Source: an uncultured Bacteroidota bacterium (GTDB lineage: Bacteria > Bacteroidota > Bacteroidia > B-17B0 > Aurantibacillaceae). From it: a DNA stretch of 64,000 nt. The notes beneath the pieces were generated by a model. The model had not been told where the DNA came from, made no database searches, and was given only the letters and a program-made list of their open reading frames with translations. Numbering within the stretch: position 1 is the first letter of the stretch; every line of letters starts with the position of its first letter. Made by a program: the position numbers and the translations under genes. Where the stretch lies: NCBI GenBank assembly GCA_937873155.1, contig CALMVZ010000026.1:124001-188000 (forward strand), in the 5' to 3' direction. Shown piece after piece: positions 32,569 through 40,272 of this stretch.

Positions 32569-35189
32569 TGTTGTATGATTTTTAATTTTTTACCTATCTG
32601 AATTATTATTAGCGAAACGATACTTGCCCCGATAGAAATAAGCCAATCATATACTGACATCTCATAAATTGATAGCACCTTCCTTACAGGTTCAATTGCA
32701 TAGACACCTAACAAAATGATTACAGAAAGAGCAATTGCACCCCATATATACTTATTCCTAAACACCTCAGAATTGAAAAAAGATGTCCCATTTCCCATAT
32801 TGAACACATGAAGTAACTGCGAAAAAATCAGGGAGAAAAATAAAATATTGTTACATAATTCCGGATTCCATATCTCTGTATTATGAACTGTTAAATGACT
32901 AAAAAATACTGCTCCAACACTAACTGCTCCAATAATAATTGAATAAAAGAAAACGGCTATCCACCTCTTTTTGTCAATAATAGGTTCGTTCATGTTCCTT
33001 GGTGGCCTCTGCATTATTGCATTGCTTCCTTCAGTAACACCCAAGGCAAGCGCAGGTAAAACATCCGTTATTATATTAATAAAAAGTATCTGAAGAGCGA
33101 ATAACTGAAAATGAAGATTAAATACAGATGCAGTTGCGATCACCAATAACTCACTCAAATTACATGACAATAAAAAGATAACGAACTTCCGGATATTCTC
33201 GAAAATGATACGGCCTTGTTTAATAGCAATTACTATTGATGAAAAGGAATCATCTTTTAATACCATATCAGCTACCTCCTGAGAAACCTGTGTGCCTCTT
33301 AAGCCCATTGCGATGCCTATATCCGCCTTTTTTAATGCAGGAGCGTCATTTACTCCATCTCCTGTCATTCCAACTATGTTTTTCCCTTCTTGCAGTACTG
33401 CCACAAGATCTAATTTTTGTTTGGGGCTAACTCTTGCAAACACCAGCGTATCCATCCAACTTGTTTTTTCATTGGCAGTCAGATGTTCGTAGTCTTTCAT
33501 TTCTTTTCCCACCATTGCTTTAAAATTATCATTGTCAGCAATACCAAGTTTAACAGCAATGTTTTTAGCAGTTGCAGGATGATCTCCTGTTATCATGATA
33601 ACTTTAATTCCTGCTGTTTTACATTCCTTAATAGCTTCAAAAACTTCTTCTCTTGGCGGATCAATCATTCCGAAAAGACCTACAAATACAAGGTTAATAG
33701 ATAAGTCTCCTTTGGCAGAAGCAGCAGGGCCATAAGCTCCTGCAATCACTCTTGATCCTGAATTAGCAAGCTCCTCTGCTTTTTTTATCCAAAGGATTCT
33801 GTTTTCATCATTGAGTTCTTTAATACCATCTCTTTCTAAAATACGATCACAACGCAACAGTAATTCTTCTGAGGCTCCTTTTGCATAAGTTGTATTACTG
33901 CTTTGATCTTTATGCAGCGTAGCCATTATTTTCGTTTCCGAAGAAAATGATTCTTCTTTTAACTTTGGATATTTTTCTCTGTAACTTTGAATATTGATAG
34001 AATTCTTTTCTGCAAATTTTAGCAGACCTGTTTCAAGTGGATCTCCAATTTCTTTAACAGTACCATTGATACTTTGTAATTCAGCGGTATTACATAAAAC
34101 GGCAATTCGATTTATAATTTCCAACGCTTCAGAATTATCAGCGGCAGTAACTATTTTATTTACTTCTATTTTATTTTGTGTGAGTGTACCTGTTTTATCG
34201 GTACAAATTACATTTGTTCCTCCAAGCGTTTCAACAGCGGATAATTTTTTTACAATTACATTGTACCTTGCCATTTTCATCATCCCTTGTGCCAATGCCA
34301 TTGTAGCAACAATAGGCAAGCCTTCAGGTATAGCAGCAACAGCTAGAGCAATTGAGGTCTCAAGCATTTCAAGAAATTTTTGTCCATTCAAGAGTCCGGC
34401 AACAAAAATTATTACTACCAATGCCACAGTAATCCAAATAAGTTTTTTACTAAAGTTTTCTAATTTTTTTTCTAATGGTGTAGCGGCTTGATCTGCTGAT
34501 TGAACCATTCGGGCTATGCTACCAAGCTCAGTGTCCATTCCCGTAGTTGTTACTACCATATACCCATTTCCCTTTGTTGAGTAAGTGCCTTTGTACAACA
34601 TGTTAGCTCGCTCGGCAAGAGTTGTATCGGCATTTATTTTGTCGGTTTGTTTCTCAACAGGGAGTGATTCTCCTGTTAAAGCCGATTCATCAATTTGGAC
34701 TTGAGAGGCTTTAAAAATTCTTCCATCAGCAGGAATCATGTCTCCTGCCTCAATATAAACTATATCGCCGGGAACGATTTCCTCAGCGTTTATTTCTTCT
34801 AACTTTCCATTACGCTGTACTTTGGCAGGGACCGCAGACAATTTCTTCAAGGCATTCATAGAGCGTTCTGCTTGATACTCCATGTAAAAACCTATAAGGG
34901 CATTAATTAGTATTACAATAAGAATAGCAATGCCATCTAACAACTCGCCAAAATAAAATGATAATCCTGCCGCGAAAACAAGAAGCCACACTATCGGACT
35001 TTTAAACTGGCTCAGAAAAATGAGCCAAATACTTTTGTCTTTTTTCGCTTCAATTTTATTCGCACCATTCTTCAATCGTTTTTGAGCTTCGGTTGAAGTT
35101 AATCCATTTGCAGCATCAGACTGTAAGGCGGTTAATACTGCCTCCGATTCAATAGCGTGTGGGATTATATTTAATTTAATGCTTGCCAT
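32565..35189 (-). CDS. P2A-type cation-translocating ATPase (Ca2+/Mn2+-type)
   Basis: 874 aa. Cation_ATPase_N domain, TM4 motif AAIPEGLPIVATMAL (PEGLP of SERCA/PMR1-type pumps), phosphorylation loop CTDKTGTLTQNKIEV, TGDHPATAKN, MTGDGVNDAPALKKADIG and TM6 NIITDVLPALALG (N-x4-D Ca2+-site residues). There is no HMA domain or CPC motif, so it is not a heavy-metal P1B pump. It probably exports Ca2+ or Mn2+. Preceded by an ArsR-type gene, which is unusual for a Ca2+ pump. Confidence 0.9.
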   Translation of the reverse strand: MASIKLNIIPHAIESEAVLTALQSDAANGLTSTEAQKRLKNGANKIEAKKDKSIWLIFLSQFKSPIVWLLVFAAGLSFYFGELLDGIAILIVILINALIGFYMEYQAERSMNALKKLSAVPAKVQRNGKLEEINAEEIVPGDIVYIEAGDMIPADGRIFKASQVQIDESALTGESLPVEKQTDKINADTTLAERANMLYKGTYSTKGNGYMVVTTTGMDTELGSIARMVQSADQAATPLEKKLENFSKKLIWITVALVVIIFVAGLLNGQKFLEMLETSIALAVAAIPEGLPIVATMALAQGMMKMARYNVIVKKLSAVETLGGTNVICTDKTGTLTQNKIEVNKIVTAADNSEALEIINRIAVLCNTAELQSINGTVKEIGDPLETGLLKFAEKNSINIQSYREKYPKLKEESFSSETKIMATLHKDQSSNTTYAKGASEELLLRCDRILERDGIKELNDENRILWIKKAEELANSGSRVIAGAYGPAASAKGDLSINLVFVGLFGMIDPPREEVFEAIKECKTAGIKVIMITGDHPATAKNIAVKLGIADNDNFKAMVGKEMKDYEHLTANEKTSWMDTLVFARVSPKQKLDLVAVLQEGKNIVGMTGDGVNDAPALKKADIGIAMGLRGTQVSQEVADMVLKDDSFSSIVIAIKQGRIIFENIRKFVIFLLSCNLSELLVIATASVFNLHFQLFALQILFINIITDVLPALALGVTEGSNAIMQRPPRNMNEPIIDKKRWIAVFFYSIIIGAVSVGAVFFSHLTVHNTEIWNPELCNNILFFSLIFSQLLHVFNMGNGTSFFNSEVFRNKYIWGAIALSVIILLGVYAIEPVRKVLSIYEMSVYDWLISIGASIVSLIIIQIGKKLKIIQQ

Positions 35190-35263
35190 TATTAATTAAT
35201 TTATAACAAAGTTGCTGCCTTTTTCACCTGAAGCCTTTGTTACATGTATACTTTTCTTATTCT

Positions 35264-35557
35264 TCATTTCCCGTCGAGCAAATTTTCGATACAAGTAAAA
35301 ATCAAATTATTTTTATTTAATGAATAATAAACGTGTGAACCAACCCTCTCAAAAAGCAGTATGCCTTTATTTTTTAAAATAGAAAGATGTCTTGATACTT
35401 CAGGCTGATTTAATTTTAACTTGTCACAAATTTGGTTAACCGAAAATTTAATTTCTTTTTTTTGACCAAGGAGAGTTAGAATGCTAATTCTATCAGGATG
35501 TGCCATTGCTTTCAATGACTCTGATATCAATATTAAGTCGTTTTCCTTTTTTTTCAT
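35264..35557 (-). CDS. ArsR/SmtB-family regulator
   Basis: 97 aa winged helix: MAHPDRISILTLL (H-P-x-R-hydrophobic), recognition helix LKLNQPEVSRHLSILKNKGI and wing FERVGSHVYYSL. It lacks the ELCVCDL metal site of ArsR/CadC and has only two Cys, so the inducer cannot be read; an alpha-5 site is possible. A palindrome just upstream is its likely operator, so it probably represses its own operon with the P2A ATPase. Confidence 0.85.
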   Translation of the reverse strand: MKKKENDLILISESLKAMAHPDRISILTLLGQKKEIKFSVNQICDKLKLNQPEVSRHLSILKNKGILLFERVGSHVYYSLNKNNLIFTCIENLLDGK

Positions 35558-35566
35558 AGCTTATTC

Positions 35567-35597
35567 ATATTCAAACATGTGAATATCCGTATATACG
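35567..35597 (-). promoter_or_regulatory. probable ArsR operator
   Basis: ATATTCA (35567-35573), 6-nt spacer, TGAATAT (35580-35586): a perfect inverted repeat of the ArsR/SmtB type. Its spacer overlaps a minus-strand -7-like CATGTTTG. A second palindrome CGTATATACG follows at 35588-35597. Confidence 0.65.
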
Positions 35598-35694
35598 AAT
35601 GCATGTTGAATGACTCAAATCAATGGCAGAAGTGATTTTTGTCATCTTTTTAGGCTTGAATCTATAGGAACACGTTACTGGAATCAATCTTAAC
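35598..35694. other. intergenic between arsR operator and the 36-aa gene
   Basis: Non-coding AT-rich sequence, no clear terminator or second promoter. Confidence 0.3.
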
Positions 35695-35805
35695 CTAATT
35701 ATTACCTAACAAGGAAAGCTGTTTTTCAATACTATGGTTACATTGCTCCAATTGAAGTTTACATCTTTTACATGCTTTTATTGTCGAATATTTTATATGA
35801 ATCAT
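35695..35805 (-). CDS. possible 36-aa Cys/His metal-binding peptide
   Basis: ATG 35805 to TAG 35695. The sequence has ACKRC (C-x2-C) followed after six residues by CNH, giving four potential ligands in 13 residues, then a helix (IEKQLSLLGNN). It lies 47 nt after the HMA-AraC gene, the last annotated gene of the copper operon. Small size prevents a family call; the spacing of ligands resembles a zinc-ribbon half or a copper/zinc carrier. Confidence 0.45.
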   Translation of the reverse strand: MIHIKYSTIKACKRCKLQLEQCNHSIEKQLSLLGNN

Positions 35806-35852
35806 ATTACTACACCTTTTAGTATTGCGATTATGTTGGAATAAAAACTTTG

Positions 35853-36413
35853 TTAAAGCTCTTCGATTTTTTTACGTTTATTATCCTTCAATGATTTAAA
35901 AAAGGACGGCGTTAAGCCAGTAACTTTTTTAAATTGACTGGAGAGGTAGGCGACACTGCTGTAATTTAATTTATCGGCTATTTCAGACAGAGAAAGCTCA
36001 TCATACACCAATAATTCTTTTACTTTTTCAATACGTTGTGAGATAAAATATTTTTCTATGGTGGTGCTTTCCGTTTCTGAAAACAGGTTGCTAAGATAAT
36101 TGTAATCATAACCTAATTTTTTAGAAAGGTAATCAGATAAGTTTACTTTTAGTTCCTCGTCAGAATGATGCACCAATTCGATCACGACATTTTTTATTTT
36201 CTCAATGACCTGAGTTTTTTTATCATCAATCACCTCAAAGCCTACCTGCTTTAAGTCTGACTTAAGTGCATCCAATTTTCCGGAAGAGATCTCATTTTTA
36301 GTAGTTGCTTCCCCCAATTCAAGATGAAGTAGCGTAACACCGTGTTTTTCAAAAAGCGATGTTACTACCATTATACAACGATTACAAACCATATTTCTTA
36401 TTGCATACTTCAT
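35853..36413 (-). CDS. HMA-AraC fusion transcriptional regulator
   Basis: 186 aa. Residues 1-65 form a shortened HMA-like domain with MVCNRCIMVV (C-x2-C) and VGFEVIDDK; residues ~85-180 form an AraC DNA-binding domain with two HTHs (LSEIADKLNYSSVAYLSSQFKKVTG). The metal-binding module directly joined to the DNA-binding module suggests a one-component Cu(I) sensor. It is co-transcribed with the copper operon. Characterised AraC proteins usually sense sugars or small molecules; metal sensing is inferred. Confidence 0.8.
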   Translation of the reverse strand: MKYAIRNMVCNRCIMVVTSLFEKHGVTLLHLELGEATTKNEISSGKLDALKSDLKQVGFEVIDDKKTQVIEKIKNVVIELVHHSDEELKVNLSDYLSKKLGYDYNYLSNLFSETESTTIEKYFISQRIEKVKELLVYDELSLSEIADKLNYSSVAYLSSQFKKVTGLTPSFFKSLKDNKRKKIEEL

Positions 36414-36417
36414 AAGT

Positions 36418-37344
36418 TTACAGAAAAAAGTAATATTGAATGTTTAATAAATACGAAGGATATTTCCTGATGTAAGATCTATTGACGAATGGAATAGCAG
36501 TTGAGCAATCAATTCTTAAATTGGATTTTACAATGAATTGAATTGCCGGACGAAACTCCATATAATTACCAGCTTTGAATTCATTAGAATTGGTGAGCGA
36601 TACCGGTTTACCGTCCTTTAAAACATCTAACCTGCCGTACGATCTGCCAAGGAATTCTGCATAAAGATTAATGTTGGTTTGCTGATAATTTTTGTATTTA
36701 AAGGGATAAACCAAATAACCAAATGATAAACTGTAGTTATAGGCGTTTCCATATCGGAGACTTACTCCATTGGTTCCTTTATAGTCGAACGGCTTTATGA
36801 TTCCGCCGGTTAAAGAGACCGCAAGTTTTTTTATAAGTACAGTAGAAATAATTCCTCCGCCAACAGCTTTGGTATCTCCCATAAGTGAAACTTCCGCTTC
36901 ATCATGTGGAAGCTCTGTGTAAGCGCCGTTCCCGTACAAAGCCATTCTGAAATGTTTATGATCGCCATCTTTATTTATAAAGCGGTAACGAAAGCCAAGG
37001 TTTACAGATTCAAAAGCATAATTATAGTTTCCCGTTGCTGAACTCTGATTCACATAGTCAGTTTGAGTGCTGTCTTTTTGAATAAAATCATTTGGTAAAA
37101 CTTTGTTATGGTGATTGGAAGTAGTTACCATTGCATTGAACATTAGCTTAGAACTAACAGCATACATGAACATAGCCCCATGCCAGGAACGAAAATTGTT
37201 CCTGTTCATATACCCTTCGTTCATTAATCGGATTCCAAGAGCGTTTTTAGGAACAATGCTCGCGGGCTCAGAATTAGGATATAATTCCTGAGCCCGAGTT
37301 GCGGATTGAGCAAGCAGTGCAACTAATAAGAACAGTTTTTTCAT
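36418..37344 (-). CDS. outer-membrane beta-barrel protein
   Basis: 308 aa, signal peptide MKKLFLLVALLAQSATRA. The mature part has alternating amphipathic strands, many aromatic girdles (YNYSLSFGYLVYPF) and terminal aromatic LLNIQYYFFL, the signature of an integral outer-membrane barrel. Met/His-rich surface segments (ALGIRLMNEGYMNRN, MVTTSNHHNK) are consistent with copper contact. Overlaps the HMA gene by 4 nt. Probably provides copper passage or sensing at the outer membrane. Confidence 0.65.
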   Translation of the reverse strand: MKKLFLLVALLAQSATRAQELYPNSEPASIVPKNALGIRLMNEGYMNRNNFRSWHGAMFMYAVSSKLMFNAMVTTSNHHNKVLPNDFIQKDSTQTDYVNQSSATGNYNYAFESVNLGFRYRFINKDGDHKHFRMALYGNGAYTELPHDEAEVSLMGDTKAVGGGIISTVLIKKLAVSLTGGIIKPFDYKGTNGVSLRYGNAYNYSLSFGYLVYPFKYKNYQQTNINLYAEFLGRSYGRLDVLKDGKPVSLTNSNEFKAGNYMEFRPAIQFIVKSNLRIDCSTAIPFVNRSYIRKYPSYLLNIQYYFFL

Positions 37345-37886
37345 ATCGTAACGTGATAGATGCGTTTAGTAGATGAAGCGGGACAACACTTATCAGGTTT
37401 GCCTGTCTTAATACACTTCATAGAAGTTAAACCGGCGTACTTCTTATATTCTTTCGATGAGGTCAAACCTTTGTCAACGAATTTCAGAGAAACTGCATTA
37501 TCCAATTTCTGATCGGAGACATTAACAAAATGGTAGGTGTTGCCTTCAAACTCATAATGATAATCTTTGCTTATTGACGTACCGGAAAATTTAAACTCGG
37601 CAGACAATTCACCTACAGAGAATCCGGCACCTTCAATTTTATTTTTGATGTCATCAATGATGACTTTCTCACCTTGCTTAAAGGTCAAATTAAAGATAGC
37701 ATTCTCTAGATCCACATCAATCTTTTCAATAAAACTTAAAGACGATAAAGCTTTATGAACCGAGTTGGAGCACATACTGCATGTAATTCCTGTTACTTTA
37801 ACTTTTGCGCCAACAAAGTTGGCGAAGGATACGGTGCTAATACACACAAATAGAACTGACAGAATTGTTTTTGTTATTGTTTTCAT
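37341..37886 (-). CDS. exported HMA-domain protein
   Basis: 181 aa. Signal peptide (ILSVLFVCISTVSFA), HMA domain with GITCSMCSNSVHKAL (residues ~30-95) and a C-terminal domain ending KCIKTGKPDKCCPASS, adding three more Cys. A periplasmic copper carrier is likely; the second half is of unknown fold. Together with the barrel and regulator it forms the tail of the copper operon. Confidence 0.75.
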   Translation of the reverse strand: MKTITKTILSVLFVCISTVSFANFVGAKVKVTGITCSMCSNSVHKALSSLSFIEKIDVDLENAIFNLTFKQGEKVIIDDIKNKIEGAGFSVGELSAEFKFSGTSISKDYHYEFEGNTYHFVNVSDQKLDNAVSLKFVDKGLTSSKEYKKYAGLTSMKCIKTGKPDKCCPASSTKRIYHVTI

Positions 37887-37905
37887 GGTACTTGTTTTAT
37901 TTTTT

Positions 37906-37987
37906 AATGATGCAGGAGTCCTTAAACCAAAATAACTGCTATGAGGGAGTTAATCAGAAGAAGGGTTCTCCGCGCATCATTGGTTTA
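37906..37987 (-). repeat. overlapping inverted repeats between MbnP-like and exported HMA genes
   Basis: AATGATGC (37906-37913) pairs with GCATCATT (37974-37981), and TTAAACCAA (37922-37930) with TTGGTTTA (37980-37987). They overlap and are mutually exclusive, so could form alternative RNA structures in the 105-nt gap. An 8-codon frame (MMRGEPFF) starts inside. Confidence 0.4.
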
Positions 37988-37991
37988 TATA

Positions 37992-38798
37992 TTAATTTTT
38001 AATTAAACTAAGTGTAAACATATCTTTATAATTATTCGCGATTAACTGTCCCGGGCCCAGACTCATCATAACCGGGTCTGTAGAAAAATTAATAGCAGTT
38101 GGTGTTTTAAAAGCTTCCAGGATATCTGTTTTAATGTATATATCTGAAACATGGTCACCAACAACGACTAAGTTTGGGGCTGTAAGTGATAAAGTGAATG
38201 TTCGGATATTATTATATGGATTCTGAAATCCCCCGATATCATACTGAATGTTATGAACTGTATTTGCAGGAGCGCTTGAACTATATCCCTCAAGCTTGAA
38301 GAATATATAGCCTTGGCTCCAAGTCCAAAACATATTATGAATCGGATCGAGTGGACCTGTTTGCGCACCGGAAACATTCCTTAAACTATCCACTCCAACA
38401 GAAAATTCAAGCTGTATGTAATTACCCAGGGGTACATTTTTGAGAGAAAATTTGCAGGTGTTGGAACTGTCTGCCGCATCAACGAGATGGTAACTATATG
38501 TATCATACGGCTCGCTAAAATAAGAACCATCGCTTTTTTTCAATCTTATCGCAGATATATAATACTTTAAAAATGATACAGAGAAAGTATCATTATTCGC
38601 ATTAAGATATTTTGGGGTTGAGCCCACATAAACGCTGTCTTTAGAGAGGCTTACAACTGTGTTTCCGGCCATGTTAGTGAAATTGATGCGCACATCATTT
38701 TGCGTAACCGGTGCCGGTTCTTCAGTCGGGTTAGTGTCTGTTTCCTTCTTGCAGGATAAACAGATCAGGAATGGGATTATCAATAAAATTTTTTTCAT
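37992..38798 (-). CDS. MbnP-like copper-binding lipoprotein
   Basis: 268 aa from ATG 38798, lipobox IPFLICLSCKKE. The MbnP-type signature GPLDPIHNMFWTWSQGYIFF is present with the Trp residues that in MbnP/MopE-type proteins are modified for copper binding. VRINFTNMAG and YLNANNDTFSVSFLKYYISAI fit the family. MbnP proteins are partners of methanobactin or MbnH; no MbnH is adjacent. Directly follows the HMA lipoprotein with a 1-nt gap. Confidence 0.75.
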   Translation of the reverse strand: MKKILLIIPFLICLSCKKETDTNPTEEPAPVTQNDVRINFTNMAGNTVVSLSKDSVYVGSTPKYLNANNDTFSVSFLKYYISAIRLKKSDGSYFSEPYDTYSYHLVDAADSSNTCKFSLKNVPLGNYIQLEFSVGVDSLRNVSGAQTGPLDPIHNMFWTWSQGYIFFKLEGYSSSAPANTVHNIQYDIGGFQNPYNNIRTFTLSLTAPNLVVVGDHVSDIYIKTDILEAFKTPTAINFSTDPVMMSLGPGQLIANNYKDMFTLSLIKN

Positions 38799-38799
38799 G

Positions 38800-39201
38800 T
38801 TATTTTTTTCGTTCATATTGACAACATTCGTGCAGGTTTGAATAGGTTGAATCAGCGCTCTTGTATTTTTGGGTATCATAACCGGTCGCGGAAATTTTCT
38901 TATGAATTTCATCAAGCGTTATGAGTGTACTATCATAAGACACTTCCATTATTTTAGTGTCGCTATTCCAATCCGCTTCTTTTACACCATTTACTTTAAG
39001 AGAAGCTTCTATTTTATCTTCACACATGCCACAATTACCCCAAACCTTAAATGTTGATGTAGAAATACCATCCACAACAGAAGTTTTAGTCTCTACCACT
39101 TCCTGATCGTTGTGGTCACCGCAGCTTATAACTGTGATAAAGACTAATAAAAAAAGGATCTGACAAAGCTCTGCCATTGATATTTTTCTGATAATTTTCA
39201 T
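38800..39201 (-). CDS. HMA-domain lipoprotein
   Basis: 133 aa: signal with lipobox (FLLVFITVISCGDH), then an HMA domain carrying WGNCGMCEDKIEAS (C-x2-C) and ending SATGYDTQKYK; a terminal ECCQYERKK adds two Cys. An anchored periplasmic copper acceptor, likely partner of the MbnP-like protein encoded next. An alternative start at Met-9 is possible; the chosen ATG gives a more basic signal-peptide N-region. Confidence 0.75.
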   Translation of the reverse strand: MKIIRKISMAELCQILFLLVFITVISCGDHNDQEVVETKTSVVDGISTSTFKVWGNCGMCEDKIEASLKVNGVKEADWNSDTKIMEVSYDSTLITLDEIHKKISATGYDTQKYKSADSTYSNLHECCQYERKK

Positions 39202-39206
39202 TTAAC

Positions 39207-40271
39207 CTAGTTTTTAATTATCTTTTTATAAGTTGTCCCTTCAACCATTTCAATTCTCAAAACATACTGGCCGGAAGGAAGAGCTGTTATATCAAAGGTT
39301 TCGAATAACACAGGTATAATATATCTTTTAGTTTTAACTGTAGCACCCATCATATTTATTAAATCTACAGCCTTAATCTTCCCACCTTTAATATTTAGAA
39401 AATCATAAGCTGGCACAGGGAAAACAATTGGATTGGTGCTTTTTGTGTGCTCAAGAATACCAACAGACGACTCAAGAAGAATAGTTGTGTCCTTTGCAGC
39501 AATTCCGCATTCATTATTCATAAATAAATTTATATAATAGACAGCGGTAGAATCAGGATATACGTTGGTTGCTACTGTTACCCCACTTATACTGTTGCCG
39601 TCTCCGAAACTCCAGTTAATGTTACTTAATGGAATAGGCGGATAAACAAGTCCTATAGTAACTGTATTACCAGTGACAGTCATAGTAAAGCTTGGATTAG
39701 CGCCTGTTACATCTAAATGAATTGTTGCGGTGCTGCTGTCCACGACGGCACCCTTCCGGGCTTTTAGTTTAACCTGATAGAAACCAGTGTCACCATACAT
39801 ATGAACAGGGATAGGATCTGAAGAGTTATTCCCATCACCAAAGTCCCAATAAAATTGATCCGCACAAGTTGACATATTTATAAGCTGATTTGAACATTCT
39901 TCAAATTCAAAAATAGCTTTGGTAGTATTATTAATAGTAAGGGTTCTTGATATGGAAGTTAAGTGGCCATTGTCAGAATACAATGTTAGTTCATAAAGCC
40001 CTGGATTATTAAAAGCGTAGGCGTAGTTTGTTGTCGTTGCAGAATCTATTGATTGTATAGAATTTAGAGTGGTATCAACTGTGCTTAACATCCATTTATA
40101 GGTAACGCCACCACGCGTTTGATTTATGAACGTAGCCGTATCTCCTAAGCATAAATCAAACGCAGAAAACTGTGGATATGGTGCCGCATGCATAACTTTT
40201 TCTGTTTGTGACAATGCAAACAGTGAAGTACAAACGTAAAAGATGATCAATATGTGTCGTCTTAAGTTCAA
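39207..40271 (-). CDS. PKD-domain surface protein with T9SS sorting domain
   Basis: 354 aa starting at TTG 40271 (1 nt after the MCO stop). Signal peptide (ILIIFYVCTSLFALSQ), two PKD domains (residues ~110-190 and ~190-270 with FYWDFGDGNNSSD and INWSFGDGNSISG) and a final type A sorting domain (NPIVFPVPAYDFLNIKGG onward). Probably a secreted scaffold that holds the multicopper oxidase or binds other surface partners. Confidence 0.75.
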   Translation of the reverse strand: MNLRRHILIIFYVCTSLFALSQTEKVMHAAPYPQFSAFDLCLGDTATFINQTRGGVTYKWMLSTVDTTLNSIQSIDSATTTNYAYAFNNPGLYELTLYSDNGHLTSISRTLTINNTTKAIFEFEECSNQLINMSTCADQFYWDFGDGNNSSDPIPVHMYGDTGFYQVKLKARKGAVVDSSTATIHLDVTGANPSFTMTVTGNTVTIGLVYPPIPLSNINWSFGDGNSISGVTVATNVYPDSTAVYYINLFMNNECGIAAKDTTILLESSVGILEHTKSTNPIVFPVPAYDFLNIKGGKIKAVDLINMMGATVKTKRYIIPVLFETFDITALPSGQYVLRIEMVEGTTYKKIIKN

Positions 40272-40272
40272 T

